Origin: an uncultured Rhodospirillaceae bacterium
GTDB lineage: Bacteria; Pseudomonadota; Alphaproteobacteria; Reyranellales; Reyranellaceae
Assembly (NCBI GenBank): GCA_945952105.1
Contig: CAMFGZ010000016.1
Coordinates: 1 to 64,000 of the forward strand
Reading direction: 5' to 3'
DNA: 64,000 nt
Shown here: positions 54,632 through 63,996 of the stretch, piece by piece
Layout of the letters: each line of letters begins with the position of its first letter
Position numbering within the stretch: position 1 is the first letter of the stretch
Program-made: the position numbers and the translations under genes
The notes under the pieces: generated by a model
Databases searched by the model: none
What the model was told of the DNA's origin: nothing
The model's input: the letters and a program-made list of their open reading frames with translations, nothing else

Positions 54632-56900
54632 GGGCAAGGTCCCGACCCGCGACGAACTGCTGGCTTTCATTCGCGACAGCGAGACGCCCGTCGGCAAACG
54701 CGAGATCGCGCGCGCCTACGGGCTGAAGGGCGACCAGCGCATCGAGCTCAAGGAACTGCTGCGCGACCTGCGCGACAGCGGCGAGATCGCGCCGGACCGC
54801 GCCAAGACCTTCCGCGATCCGCAGGCCATGACCGAGACGGCCGTGCTGGAAATCGTCTCGGTCGACAAGGACGGCCATCTGCTGGCCGTGCCGCGCCGCC
54901 ACGACGAAGAGAAGGATGGCCCGGCGCCGCGCATCGAGGTCGTGGCGCCGGCCTCGCGAACCGTGCCCGCCCCCGCCGTTGGCGACCGCGTGCTGGCGAG
55001 CCTGAAGCGTCGCGGCAAGAATACCTACGAGGCGCGGATCATCCGCCGGCTGGGCAGCGGCCCGAAGAAGATCCTCGGCCTCTACGAGGAGCCGGACGGT
55101 CGCCACGGGCTCGGCCTGGTCACGCCGACCGACCGCAAGCTGCGCCGCGAGTTCGACGTGCGCCCGAACGACCGGAACGGTGCGCTGCCGGGCGACATCG
55201 TCTGGGTCGAGGAGACCGGCGGCTCTCTCACACGTCGCGCGCTCGTGGTCGAACGCATCGGGCCGATGAGCGACCCTCGCACCGTCAGCCTGATCGCGAT
55301 CGCCGCCAACGACATCCCGGTCGATTTCCCCGAGGCCGCGCTCGAGGAGGCCGAGAAGGCCAGAGCCGCCCCGATGGGCGACCGACTCGACCTGCGTGGC
55401 GTGCCGCTGGTCACGATCGATGGCGAGGACGCGCGCGACTTCGACGATGCGGTCTTCGCCGAAGCCGACCCCGACCATCCCGGCGGCTGGCGCCTGCTCG
55501 TCGCCATCGCCGACGTCGCCTGGTACGTGCGCCATGACCGCCCGCTCGACCGCGCCGCCTACCGCCGCGGCACCTCGGTCTATTTTCCCGATCGCGTCGT
55601 GCCGATGCTGCCCGAGCAGCTCTCCAACCACTGGTGCTCGCTGGTTCCCCGCGAGGATCGCCCGGTGCTGGTCGCCGAGATGTGGATCGACGCGGAAGGC
55701 CATCTGAAGCGACACAAGTTCCACCGCGCCATGATGCGCTCGGCCGCCCGCCTCACCTACAACCGCGTGCAGCACGCCATGAACGGCATGCCGGACGAGG
55801 AGATCGAACCGCTTATGGACCGGGTCGTCCGGCCGCTCTACGGCGCGTACCGTGTCCTGATGGCAGCGCGCGAGGCCCGCGGCGCACTCGACCTCGACCT
55901 GCCCGAGCGGCTCGTGACCTTGGGCAAGGATGGCCATATCGCGAAGATCGGCGTTCGCGAGCGTCTCGACAGCCACAAGCTGATCGAGGAATTCATGGTG
56001 CTGGCCAACGTGGCGGCCGCCCAGGCGCTGGAGCAGCGCCACGCGCCCTGCCTCTACCGCGTCCACGACCAGCCCGATCTCGCCAAGCTCGAGGCGTTGC
56101 GCGAATTCCTCGGCACGCTGGGCCTCAAGGTACCGACCGGCCAGCGCCTGCGTCCCGCCGACCTCAACCGCATCCTCAGCGAGGTCGCCGACAAGCCGGT
56201 GTCCCAGCTCGTCAGCCAGACGGTACTGCGCAGCCAGAGCCAGGCCGTCTACAGCCCCGACAATCTCGGCCATTTCGGACTGGCCCTCGCCCGCTACGCT
56301 CATTTCACCTCGCCGATCCGGCGCTATCCCGACCTGATCGTCCATCGCGCCCTGATCGCAACCTACGGCCTGGGTGAAGGCGGGCTGGTCGCGGACGACA
56401 AGGGCCGTTTCACGGAGTTCGGCGAGCATCTGTCGATGTGCGAGCGCCGGGCGGTCGCCGCCGAGCGCAGCGCGATGGATCGGTACGTCGCGGCCTTCAT
56501 GGCAGCCCATGTCGGCGCCACCTTCCCGGGCCGCGTCAGCAGCGTCACGCGCTTCGGCCTGTTCGCCTCGCTCGAAGGCACCGGCGCGGACGGCCTGATT
56601 CCGATCCGCTCGCTGGGCCAGGAGTTCTTCCGTCACGACGAGGGCCGACAGGTGCTGATCGGCGAGCGCACCGGCGAGACCTTTGGCCTCGGCGACCGGC
56701 TCCAGCTCAAGCTGGTCGAGGCCGACACGGCGACCGGCGGCCTGATGTTCGAGATCGTCGACGTCATCGAGCGCGTCGAGCGGCAAGCCGCGCCGCGCAG
56801 CTTCCGTTCGCCACATGGCAAAGATCGCCGCGGGCCGCCGCGGCGTCCGGTCGCGCATCGCGGGCCGCCACGGGACAAAGGGTCACGCCGACGAAAGTAG
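54624..56900 (+). CDS. rnr: Ribonuclease R
   Basis: This 758-residue 3'-5' exoribonuclease degrades structured RNA. An N-terminal winged-helix (KREIARAYGLKGDQRIELKE) is followed by cold-shock domains, the RNB catalytic core with DARDFDDAVFAEADPDHPGG (metal Asp cluster) and the S1 domain (FPGRVSSVTRFGLFASLEGT). The end is Arg/Pro-rich. The start at 54624 (MAKGKVPTRDE) overlaps the topA stop by 8 bases, giving translational coupling. Confidence 0.96.
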   Translation: MAKGKVPTRDELLAFIRDSETPVGKREIARAYGLKGDQRIELKELLRDLRDSGEIAPDRAKTFRDPQAMTETAVLEIVSVDKDGHLLAVPRRHDEEKDGPAPRIEVVAPASRTVPAPAVGDRVLASLKRRGKNTYEARIIRRLGSGPKKILGLYEEPDGRHGLGLVTPTDRKLRREFDVRPNDRNGALPGDIVWVEETGGSLTRRALVVERIGPMSDPRTVSLIAIAANDIPVDFPEAALEEAEKARAAPMGDRLDLRGVPLVTIDGEDARDFDDAVFAEADPDHPGGWRLLVAIADVAWYVRHDRPLDRAAYRRGTSVYFPDRVVPMLPEQLSNHWCSLVPREDRPVLVAEMWIDAEGHLKRHKFHRAMMRSAARLTYNRVQHAMNGMPDEEIEPLMDRVVRPLYGAYRVLMAAREARGALDLDLPERLVTLGKDGHIAKIGVRERLDSHKLIEEFMVLANVAAAQALEQRHAPCLYRVHDQPDLAKLEALREFLGTLGLKVPTGQRLRPADLNRILSEVADKPVSQLVSQTVLRSQSQAVYSPDNLGHFGLALARYAHFTSPIRRYPDLIVHRALIATYGLGEGGLVADDKGRFTEFGEHLSMCERRAVAAERSAMDRYVAAFMAAHVGATFPGRVSSVTRFGLFASLEGTGADGLIPIRSLGQEFFRHDEGRQVLIGERTGETFGLGDRLQLKLVEADTATGGLMFEIVDVIERVERQAAPRSFRSPHGKDRRGPPRRPVAHRGPPRDKGSRRRK

Positions 56901-56923
56901 GCCAGGGGCCCATCTTGCCGTCC

Positions 56924-57328
56924 ATGAACGGCGAACACGCCCCGGTTGATTTCTGGACAGCCCTGCTCCGCGGCTGGCACGGCCGCTGCCCGCGCTGCAA
57001 CACGGGTCGCCTGTTCAGCTCCTACCTGAAGATGAAGAGCCGTTGCGACAGCTGCGAGCTGGCGCTCGAGCCGTTCCGCGCCGACGACGCGCCCGCCTAC
57101 TTCACCATCTTCATCGTCGGCCACGTCATCGTTCCGCTGGTCCTCGTGGTCGAGCGCTGGGGCACGGAGCCGCCGCTCTGGGTGCACGCCCTGCTGTGGC
57201 TGCCTCTCTCGGTCGCGATGGCGCTTTTTTTGCTCCCGCGGATCAAGGGTGCCGTAATTGCGCTGCTTTGGGCTCAGAAGATCGCAGCTCCCAAGGCCGC
57301 AACCGGGAGCTTCGATCCCTCGGCCTGA
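56924..57328 (+). CDS. DUF983 membrane protein
   Basis: This 134-residue protein starts MNGEHAPVDFWTALLRGWHG. It has a zinc-ribbon-like CPRCNTGRLFSSY with CDSCEL, and two membrane helices (YFTIFIVGHVIVPLVLVVE, VHALLWLPLSVAMALFLLP). This is DUF983, common next to rnr in alphaproteobacteria. Function unknown. The start is chosen at the ATG giving this N-terminus, 23 bp past rnr. Confidence 0.87.
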   Translation: MNGEHAPVDFWTALLRGWHGRCPRCNTGRLFSSYLKMKSRCDSCELALEPFRADDAPAYFTIFIVGHVIVPLVLVVERWGTEPPLWVHALLWLPLSVAMALFLLPRIKGAVIALLWAQKIAAPKAATGSFDPSA

Positions 57329-57377
57329 AGGGCGTGGCCGCCCGCCGACGGCCTGTGCTATGGTGTTGTCGCAGGGT

Positions 57378-58976
57378 ATGGATTTGCCTCAGCTCCCTTT
57401 TCTTCGTTCGATGCTGCCGCGTGCGGCCTTGTCGCTCGTTGCCGCGTGTCTGGTCGTCTCCTGTGCAACCTCGCCGGAAGTGCCGGAGCGTCAACCCGAT
57501 GGCCGCGGTCCCACGGTCGCTTCCGATGCGGGCTTCGACCGCGTCGTCCTCCAGGCCTACCGCGCGATCGGCGATCGCCACCTTTACGAGCCCAATTTCC
57601 GCAATCTCTCGGTCGAAGCCTACCGGGGCTTCGCGAGCAGCGATTCCTCCCTGGTCCTCGAAGCGAACGACAGCGCGCTGGTCGTGAAGCGCGACGGCAA
57701 GGAGATCCTCGTCCGTCCCGCTCCGGCAGACACAACTGACGCACGGGCCTGGGGGACAACCCTGGTCGACCTGATGGCCGGCTCTCTCGATGCTTCACCT
57801 GCTCTGCAACACACGGACCGCCAGGCTCTCATTCGCCAGGCGATGACGGCCACGACCAAGCAGCTCGACCGCAACAGCCGCTACGCCGATCCCGAGGAAG
57901 CCCGCGACAACCGCTTCCAGCGCGATGGCGGCGGCGGCATCGGCATCACCGTCGAAAGAACCGAGGAAAAAAAGATCCTGATCCGGGCCGTACAGGAGGG
58001 TTCGCCCGCCGAGAAGGCCGGCGTGCGGATCGGCGACCAGATCCTCTCCATCGACTCAGAATCGATGGTCGACCGCCCGCTGTCAGACGTAGTGGCCAAG
58101 CTGCGCGGCCCAGTCGGCGCGCCGGTCACCATGACCGTGCTGCGCGCCTCGCAGGGATCCGAACTCGCCCTGCCGATGAGGCGCGGCAAGATCGTGCCGA
58201 CCACGGTGGTCTACGAGCGCCGGGGCGACGTGGCGCTGATCCACCTGACCGGCTTCAACACGGCCACCACCGACAATCTCCGCGCCGCGCTGGACAAGGC
58301 CAAGGCCGATATCGGCAAGGACCTCATCGGCGTCATCATCGACATGCGCTCCAACCGCGGCGGCCTGCTGGACCAGGCCCAGACCGTGTCGGAAGTCTTC
58401 ATCGGCGATGGCACGATCTTCTCGACCAACGGCCGCCATCCCGACAGCCGGCGGACCTATCGCAGCTCCAGCAACCGCCCCAACGCGGGACAGTTGCCGA
58501 TCGTCGTGCTCATGAATGGCGGCTCGGCATCGGCTGCCGAGATCGTGGCCGCCGCCCTCCAGGATCGCGGCCGCGCCGTGGTCATCGGCACCACCAGCTA
58601 TGGCAAGGGCACGGTCCAGACCGTCGTCCGGCTGGCCAACGAAGGGGAGCTGATCCTCACCTGGTCGCGCTTGCAGGCCCCGTCCGGCTACACCTGGAAC
58701 GAGTTGGGCGTGCTGCCCAACATCTGCACCTCCAAGGTCGGCGACGCGAGCAAGCTCGGAACCGCCTCGGTGGATTCCAACCAGGGCCAGCTGATGCGCT
58801 GGCACGCGCTGCGCAATCCGACCCCGCAGGAAGTGACGGACCTCCGCAAGATCTGCCCGCCGGGTGACGCGGCGCCGGAAGCGGACGTCGATCTGGCGGT
58901 GCGCCTGCTGCGGGATCGGGCTCTTTATGCCCATGCCGTGCAATCCGCCACCTACCAGGCCGCCGCCCGCCCCTAA
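57378..58976 (+). CDS. S41-family C-terminal processing peptidase, probable lipoprotein
   Basis: This protein of about 532 residues has a signal with a lipobox-like VVSC (LSLVAACLVVSCATSP). It has a PDZ domain (VQEGSPAEKAGVRIGDQILS) and the tail-specific protease core: NRGGLLDQAQTVSEVF, the active Ser in NGGSASAAEIVAAAL and the Lys in SYGKGTVQT. It would cleave periplasmic proteins near C-terminal tails. The start is uncertain: 57360 and 57411 are alternatives. The unusual N-terminal 150-residue extension is not a known domain. Confidence 0.85.
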   Translation: MDLPQLPFLRSMLPRAALSLVAACLVVSCATSPEVPERQPDGRGPTVASDAGFDRVVLQAYRAIGDRHLYEPNFRNLSVEAYRGFASSDSSLVLEANDSALVVKRDGKEILVRPAPADTTDARAWGTTLVDLMAGSLDASPALQHTDRQALIRQAMTATTKQLDRNSRYADPEEARDNRFQRDGGGGIGITVERTEEKKILIRAVQEGSPAEKAGVRIGDQILSIDSESMVDRPLSDVVAKLRGPVGAPVTMTVLRASQGSELALPMRRGKIVPTTVVYERRGDVALIHLTGFNTATTDNLRAALDKAKADIGKDLIGVIIDMRSNRGGLLDQAQTVSEVFIGDGTIFSTNGRHPDSRRTYRSSSNRPNAGQLPIVVLMNGGSASAAEIVAAALQDRGRAVVIGTTSYGKGTVQTVVRLANEGELILTWSRLQAPSGYTWNELGVLPNICTSKVGDASKLGTASVDSNQGQLMRWHALRNPTPQEVTDLRKICPPGDAAPEADVDLAVRLLRDRALYAHAVQSATYQAAARP

Positions 58977-59059
58977 GGCTAGGCGCTTGACACGGCACGC
59001 CTGCTGACTACTTTGCCCGCCTCTGCGAATTCGCCCTCCGGGGCTTAAGGACAATTGCC

Positions 59060-59227
59060 ATGGCCAAGCCGACTTCCATCCTGATCAAGATGATCTCCAG
59101 CGCCGACACCGGCTTCTTCTACGTGACCAAGAAGAACCCGCGCACCAAGACCGAGAAGCTCGAACTCAAGAAGTACGACCCGGTCGCGCGCAAGCACGTC
59201 GTGTTCAAGGAATCGAAGATCAAATAG
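59060..59227 (+). CDS. rpmG: 50S ribosomal protein L33
   Basis: This 55-residue protein ([20 protein letters not shown], ending KEYDP-type [19 protein letters not shown]) is L33. It lacks the CxxC pairs, so it is the zinc-independent (C-minus) form. It has its own terminator directly downstream. It follows the S41 peptidase gene by 84 bp, and it was too short to stand out without reading the frame directly. Confidence 0.97.
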   Translation: MAKPTSILIKMISSADTGFFYVTKKNPRTKTEKLELKKYDPVARKHVVFKESKIK

Positions 59228-59255
59228 CCTGCCGCACAGCAGGTTCGACGATCAG

Positions 59256-59278
59256 GCCGCCCTTCCGGGCGGCTTTTT
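59256..59278 (+). terminator. Rho-independent terminator of rpmG
   Basis: GCCGCCC-TTCC-GGGCGGC forms a 7-bp GC stem with a four-base loop, followed by TTTTT, 28 bp past the rpmG stop. Confidence 0.92.
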
Positions 59279-59322
59279 CGTGGGATAGGCTCCCGCGCAA
59301 TCCAACAAGGAGGAGAGAGAAC

Positions 59323-60822
59323 ATGAGCGCCCAGCTTTCGCGCGACGACTGGAAAGGCCGCATCGGCGGTCTCAGCTACCGGAACCAGGCCTTCATCGGC
59401 GGCAAGTTCACGGCGTCGCTTACCGGCAAGACCTTCGACTGCGTCAACCCGGCCACCGGCCAGGTGCTGACCAAGGTCGCCGCCTGCGAACAGGGCGACG
59501 TCGATGCTGCCGTGAAGGCCGCGCGCGCCGCCTTCGAGAAGGGCACCTGGGCGAACATGGCGCCGGCACAGCGCAAGCGCATCATGCTGAAGCTCGCCGA
59601 CCTCATGATGAAGAACCGCGAGGAGCTGGCGCTGCTCGAGACGCTCGACATGGGCAAGCCGATCTCGTTCTCCGCCTCGGTCGACATTCCCGGGTCGGCC
59701 AACACCGTGCAGTGGTTCGGCGAAGCCATCGACAAAATCTACGACGAAGTCGCCCCGACCCCGGGCAACGTCATCGCCATGATCACCCGTGAGGCCGCCG
59801 GCGTCGTGGCCTGCGTCGTGCCGTGGAATTTCCCTCTGCTGATGGCCTGCTGGAAGATTTCGCCCGCGCTGGCCGCCGGCAACTCGGTGATCCTGAAGCC
59901 AGCCGAGCAGTCTCCCCTCACCGCCCTGCGCCTTGCCGAGCTCGCGGCCGAGGCCGGCATTCCCGAGGGAGTGTTCAACGTCCTGCCGGGCTTCGGCGAG
60001 ACCGCAGGCCAGGCGCTTGGGCGTCACATGGACGTCGACGTGCTGGCCTTCACCGGCTCAACGGAAGTCGGCAAGTACTTCCTGAAGTATTCCGGCGAAT
60101 CGAACATGAAGCAGGTCTGGCTCGAGTGCGGCGGCAAGTCGCCGAACATCGTGCTGGCCGACGCGCCGAACCTCGACGTCGCCGCCCGCCGCACCGCGTT
60201 CGGCATCTGGTTCAACCAGGGCGAGGTCTGCACCGCCGGCTCGCGCCTGATCGTCGAGGACAAGATCAAGGACGAGTTCCTCGCCAAGGTCATGGCGATC
60301 GGCCAGAAGATGATGCCGGGCGACCCGCTCGACCCGAAGACGCAGATGGGCGCCATGGTCGACGAAACGCAGACGAAGCGCGTCATGGGCTACATCGACG
60401 CCGGCCAGAAGGAAGGCGCCAAGCTCGCCATGGGCGGCAAGCAGGTGCACATCGACAATGCCGGCTCGTTCATCGAGCCGACCGTGTTCGACAATGTCGA
60501 CAACCGGATGAAGATCGCCCAGGAGGAGATCTTCGGGCCGGTCCTCTCGGTCATCCCGGTCAAGGATGCGGAGCAGGCCCTCACCGTCGCCAACGACACG
60601 ATCTACGGCCTCGCCTCGGCGATCTTCACCGCCGACATCAACAAGGCCTTCAAGTTCTCGAAGGCCCTGCGCGCCGGCTCGGTGTGGGTGAACACCTACG
60701 ACGGCGGCGACATCACCACCCCGTTTGGCGGCTACAAGCAGTCGGGCAACGGCCGTGACAAGTCGCTGCACGCCTTCGACAAGTTCACGCAGATGAAGAC
60801 AACCTGGATCCAGCTCGGCTGA
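59323..60822 (+). CDS. NAD(P)-dependent aldehyde dehydrogenase
   Basis: This 499-residue enzyme oxidises an aldehyde to its acid. It has the NAD-binding GSTEVGKYFLK, the general base in LECGGKSPNIVL and the nucleophilic Cys in FNQGEVCTAGSRL. PFGGYKQSGNGRDKSLHAFD matches the PuuC/gamma-glutamyl-aminobutyraldehyde and related group. A strong GGAGGAG site precedes it and a perfect terminator follows, so it is a single-gene unit. The exact aldehyde is not determined. Confidence 0.93.
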   Translation: MSAQLSRDDWKGRIGGLSYRNQAFIGGKFTASLTGKTFDCVNPATGQVLTKVAACEQGDVDAAVKAARAAFEKGTWANMAPAQRKRIMLKLADLMMKNREELALLETLDMGKPISFSASVDIPGSANTVQWFGEAIDKIYDEVAPTPGNVIAMITREAAGVVACVVPWNFPLLMACWKISPALAAGNSVILKPAEQSPLTALRLAELAAEAGIPEGVFNVLPGFGETAGQALGRHMDVDVLAFTGSTEVGKYFLKYSGESNMKQVWLECGGKSPNIVLADAPNLDVAARRTAFGIWFNQGEVCTAGSRLIVEDKIKDEFLAKVMAIGQKMMPGDPLDPKTQMGAMVDETQTKRVMGYIDAGQKEGAKLAMGGKQVHIDNAGSFIEPTVFDNVDNRMKIAQEEIFGPVLSVIPVKDAEQALTVANDTIYGLASAIFTADINKAFKFSKALRAGSVWVNTYDGGDITTPFGGYKQSGNGRDKSLHAFDKFTQMKTTWIQLG

Positions 60823-60841
60823 TCCCGACCTTTCAAGGGAG

Positions 60842-60876
60842 CCGCGCCGGTGGTCATCGCCGGCGCGGTTTTTTTT
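60842..60876 (+). terminator. Rho-independent terminator of the aldehyde dehydrogenase gene
   Basis: CCGCGCCGG at 60842-60850 pairs with CCGGCGCGG at 60860-60868, with a nine-base loop, and is followed by eight Ts. The stop codon is 20 bp upstream. Confidence 0.95.
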
Positions 60877-60886
60877 GGGGTGACGC

Positions 60887-62995
60887 CTAAGCCAGCTGCA
60901 GCGACAGCGAAGGGAAAGTGCGCAGCATGCGCTGGACGACTTCGTCCTGGATGCGCCCGGGATTGCCGGGGCGCGCCTTGAACTTGAACCGCACGACCAG
61001 CGCGTTGTCCGCAATTTCCCCGACGCCCTGCATCTTCAGAGGTTCGAGGATATCGCCAGCAAACGCCGGATCATCCATCAGCTCGGCGCCAAGCGCGGCA
61101 GTCGCCGTCCGTAGCCTGTCGAGATCGGTTTCGCGCGCGAAGCGGAGAGTGAACTTCACGGAGGCCCAGTCGCGGCTGAAGTTGGCAATCTGGCCCAGTT
61201 CGCCGAAAGGGATCGTGTAGACATGCCCGCTGGAGTGGCGAAGCCGTATCGAGCGCAGCGTGAACCCCTCGACGATACCGGTGGCCTTACCACTGTCGAT
61301 CTGCTCCCCAACGCGAAAGGCGTCGTCGGCGAGGTAGAAGACGCCCGAAACGATGTCCTTCACCAAAGTCTGACTCCCGAAGGACACGGCAAGACCGAAA
61401 ACCGACAGGCCGGCCAGCAAGGGGGTGATGTCGACGCCGATGTCGGTCAAGGCGATCAGCAATGCGACCGTCCCGATCAGCACGGCCAGGACAAAACGCA
61501 CAAGCGGCATCAAGGTACCGAGCCGCGTCGCCGCCGAAGCCGAGGCGCTCGCGACCACATCCTCGGCACCTCTCCGCGACATGCCCTGCATGTAGGCGTC
61601 GGTGAAATATTTCACAAGTTCCCACAGCACGAAGGCGCTAAACAGCGTCAGGCCTGCGGCACGCGCCGCACGCGTGAGCCTGTTCCAGTCCCGCTCGTTC
61701 ACGAGGTCGAGGACGTCGACCACCCAATGCTCCGAAACGACGACCACGACGAGGATCAGCACGGCAACCCTAAGGCAGCGAGCGATTACGTCGGGCAGTT
61801 TCTCCTTGTCGCTTGCGGGCGAGTAGCCGGCGAGCTGCGAATCGAAGCGCCGCACGATCGCCTGCAGAAAGGTCTCGAAGAGCAGCAACCCGAACACCAG
61901 GTTCATGGTGAGCAGGATCGCGCCGCTAACGCCGTGACGGCCGCTCGCCGCGCCATAAGCCAGTGTCAGCGCCAATGAAAAGAAAAACCCCAGGGTGACA
62001 GACAGCCAATATTCGCCAACGAATCGGGCGACGGGAGCGGTTCGTCCCAGCCCGCCCAGCCACTGTCGCGCCGGTGAATCCATCCGGAGGACGAACATGA
62101 CGAAGGCAAGAAACAGGAAGGGCACAATCAGCAGGCGGGCCGCCTCGACGGCGACGGTCGGCGTGTCCGCCGCGATGAGGGCAAGACCTAGAAGACGCAA
62201 GAGCACGAGCAGCAGCACAAATCCGGAAATGAGCCGATGGGCGCGCCGCGCCAGGTCGTCGGTGACCTCGCACAGCCGCGCCGCGCTTAGCCGGGGCCTC
62301 AGAATCACGCGGAACAGCAACACGTAGAGCCGCCAAATGAACAGGGCAGCCAGCGCCGCGACAGCGAAGCGATCCTGAAAGCTTCCCGACGTGAAAAGGC
62401 CGGTGACGACCGCACGCCCGACCAGCCAGAAGGCCAGGACTCCGGCGATGTCGAGCAACGCGAGGGCCGAGACGTAGCCGAACGACTTCGGTCCCCATTC
62501 CGGGCTCGCCCGCTGAGCCAGTGCACTGCGCCACGGCCGAAGGCTCCTGCGCAGGGACAATTCGCTACCCAGCGCGGCGGCGACACCGGCTGCCAGCAGC
62601 AGGAGGAAATGCATGCGGCCGCGCTCGCCGGCGGTCCTGCCGTCGAGCCGCTCGACAAGGCCCGCAAGGCCCCGCCAGACCGCCGGCATGGCGACGACGA
62701 GGCCAGTCGTCTGCTCCAACAAGACGTCGAAGGTGTCGGGTACATTGGAGAGGCCTTGCGGGATCGCCGGGGTTACGGTCGCCGGCCGCGCTTCCTCCTT
62801 CAGCTTCTCCAATACCGACTTGGTGATGGCGGAGACGATCGAGTCCATCTGCTCGGGCGTCATGCCAGGTGGCAATTGGGACGCGGGCTGGGCGTGCGCG
62901 GTCAAGCCGAGCGTCAACTCTAGCAGGAGCGCAAGCGCAAGATGCAGCAACCCGCTTGCCAGCTTCGTGACGGTCGTGGATGCGCCAAGCCTCAC
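60887..62995 (-). CDS. Mechanosensitive (MscS-type) ion channel family protein
   Basis: This 702-residue protein has a signal peptide (SGLLHLALALLLELTLGLTAHA), a periplasmic N-terminal segment, about ten membrane helices and a C-terminal MscS core. The pore helix region is DITPLLAGLSVFGLAVSFGS followed by QTLVKDIVSGVFYLADDAFR, and the beta domain is VEGFTLRSIRLRHSSGHVY. The GTG start at 62995 overlaps the AraC-type gene stop (GTGA), so an operon is likely; a start at 63022 is possible but would remove the close fit. It should open under osmotic downshock. Confidence 0.9.
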   Translation of the reverse strand: MRLGASTTVTKLASGLLHLALALLLELTLGLTAHAQPASQLPPGMTPEQMDSIVSAITKSVLEKLKEEARPATVTPAIPQGLSNVPDTFDVLLEQTTGLVVAMPAVWRGLAGLVERLDGRTAGERGRMHFLLLLAAGVAAALGSELSLRRSLRPWRSALAQRASPEWGPKSFGYVSALALLDIAGVLAFWLVGRAVVTGLFTSGSFQDRFAVAALAALFIWRLYVLLFRVILRPRLSAARLCEVTDDLARRAHRLISGFVLLLVLLRLLGLALIAADTPTVAVEAARLLIVPFLFLAFVMFVLRMDSPARQWLGGLGRTAPVARFVGEYWLSVTLGFFFSLALTLAYGAASGRHGVSGAILLTMNLVFGLLLFETFLQAIVRRFDSQLAGYSPASDKEKLPDVIARCLRVAVLILVVVVVSEHWVVDVLDLVNERDWNRLTRAARAAGLTLFSAFVLWELVKYFTDAYMQGMSRRGAEDVVASASASAATRLGTLMPLVRFVLAVLIGTVALLIALTDIGVDITPLLAGLSVFGLAVSFGSQTLVKDIVSGVFYLADDAFRVGEQIDSGKATGIVEGFTLRSIRLRHSSGHVYTIPFGELGQIANFSRDWASVKFTLRFARETDLDRLRTATAALGAELMDDPAFAGDILEPLKMQGVGEIADNALVVRFKFKARPGNPGRIQDEVVQRMLRTFPSLSLQLA

Positions 62996-63996
62996 TGGAC
63001 GTTTCCCGTATTCTTCCGCCATTCCGAGGGCCGCGTGCCGAATGCGGCGAGAAACCAGCGCGAGAAGGCGCTGCCGCTTGAGAAGCCCAGCGTCGCAGCC
63101 GCCTCCGCCAGACCGGCCTGCCGGTTCTGAAGCAATCGCACGGCCGCTTCGGTCCTCACGTCGTTCAGAACGGTATCGAAAGTCGTATTGTCGGCCATCA
63201 GTCGCCGATGCATCGTCCGACGATCGCATCCGAGCTGCCGGGCAATCCGATCGCTGGTGCAACGGCCGGACGACAGTTGGAGACGCAACAGATCACTGAC
63301 TTTTTCACGAAACGTCGGCCCGGTACGTCCTCTCAAAGCATCCAGGTACGCACGGATCTGTTGCGCGAATGCAGGATCGGCGCCGAGTACAGGCCGCTGG
63401 AGGTCGCTCCGGGGAAAAATCAGCCCGTTATAGTTGCACCGAAAATCCACGCGGGGCCCGAGTACCCGGTGGTGCACGTCCCGCCGCGCTGGCGGGTCAT
63501 GGGCGATGCACACCAGCGGGTGCCATTGCGGTCCGATCAACTGGCCAAGGACGCGGTAGAGTACCGCAAGATTGAGTTCCACGCCTTGCCGATAGGGAGT
63601 GCGACGCTTGAGATCGATATCGACGGAGATCACCGCCTGATCCTCGACCTCCTCCAGCCTGGGTCTCGCCGCTTCGTTGTGCAGGGTTATGTACCTCTGC
63701 AGCGAGTGAAAAGCGTCGCCAACCGTGGCTTCTTCGCGCAACAGAAGGCCAATCGGCCCGATGATCGAGATTTGCCGGGTTTCTGCAAGCCGGAGTCCGA
63801 ACGTCTCCACTCCTGATTGACGAGCGGCCATTTCAAGGAGATCCGCTACGCTCTCGACCGGTATCCGCATGTCCGGATCGCTCAGTGCTCGCCGATCGAT
63901 TCCAGCCGCTGCGACAAGGGCCTCCGGATTGAGACCGACTGACCGAGCGAGTTCCGGAAACGATGTCAGAACCGCACTGCGCATCAACTTGATCAT
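62992..63996 (-). CDS. AraC-family transcriptional regulator (OruR/ArgR-type layout)
   Basis: This 334-residue regulator has an N-terminal sensing domain (LTSFPELARSVGLNPEALVA, then GPIGLLLREEATVGDAFHSL) of the kind seen in OruR/Arabinose_bd-like members. The C-terminal double HTH is CTSDRIARQLGCDRRTMHRR and AEAAATLGFSSGSAFSRWFL. It ends FGTRPSEWRKNTGNVQ. Its stop overlaps the MscS-type gene start. The ATG at 63996 is 4 bases from the window end, so an upstream start cannot be ruled out. Confidence 0.87.
   Translation of the reverse strand: MIKLMRSAVLTSFPELARSVGLNPEALVAAAGIDRRALSDPDMRIPVESVADLLEMAARQSGVETFGLRLAETRQISIIGPIGLLLREEATVGDAFHSLQRYITLHNEAARPRLEEVEDQAVISVDIDLKRRTPYRQGVELNLAVLYRVLGQLIGPQWHPLVCIAHDPPARRDVHHRVLGPRVDFRCNYNGLIFPRSDLQRPVLGADPAFAQQIRAYLDALRGRTGPTFREKVSDLLRLQLSSGRCTSDRIARQLGCDRRTMHRRLMADNTTFDTVLNDVRTEAAVRLLQNRQAGLAEAAATLGFSSGSAFSRWFLAAFGTRPSEWRKNTGNVQ

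Noticed and set aside
54390..56858. 822-residue - strand frame opposite rnr
   Set aside because: Antisense shadow of a well-defined RNase R gene.
60841..60876. Strong hairpin considered as a small RNA end
   Set aside because: Its position 20 bp after the aldehyde dehydrogenase stop with eight Ts is fully explained by a gene terminator.
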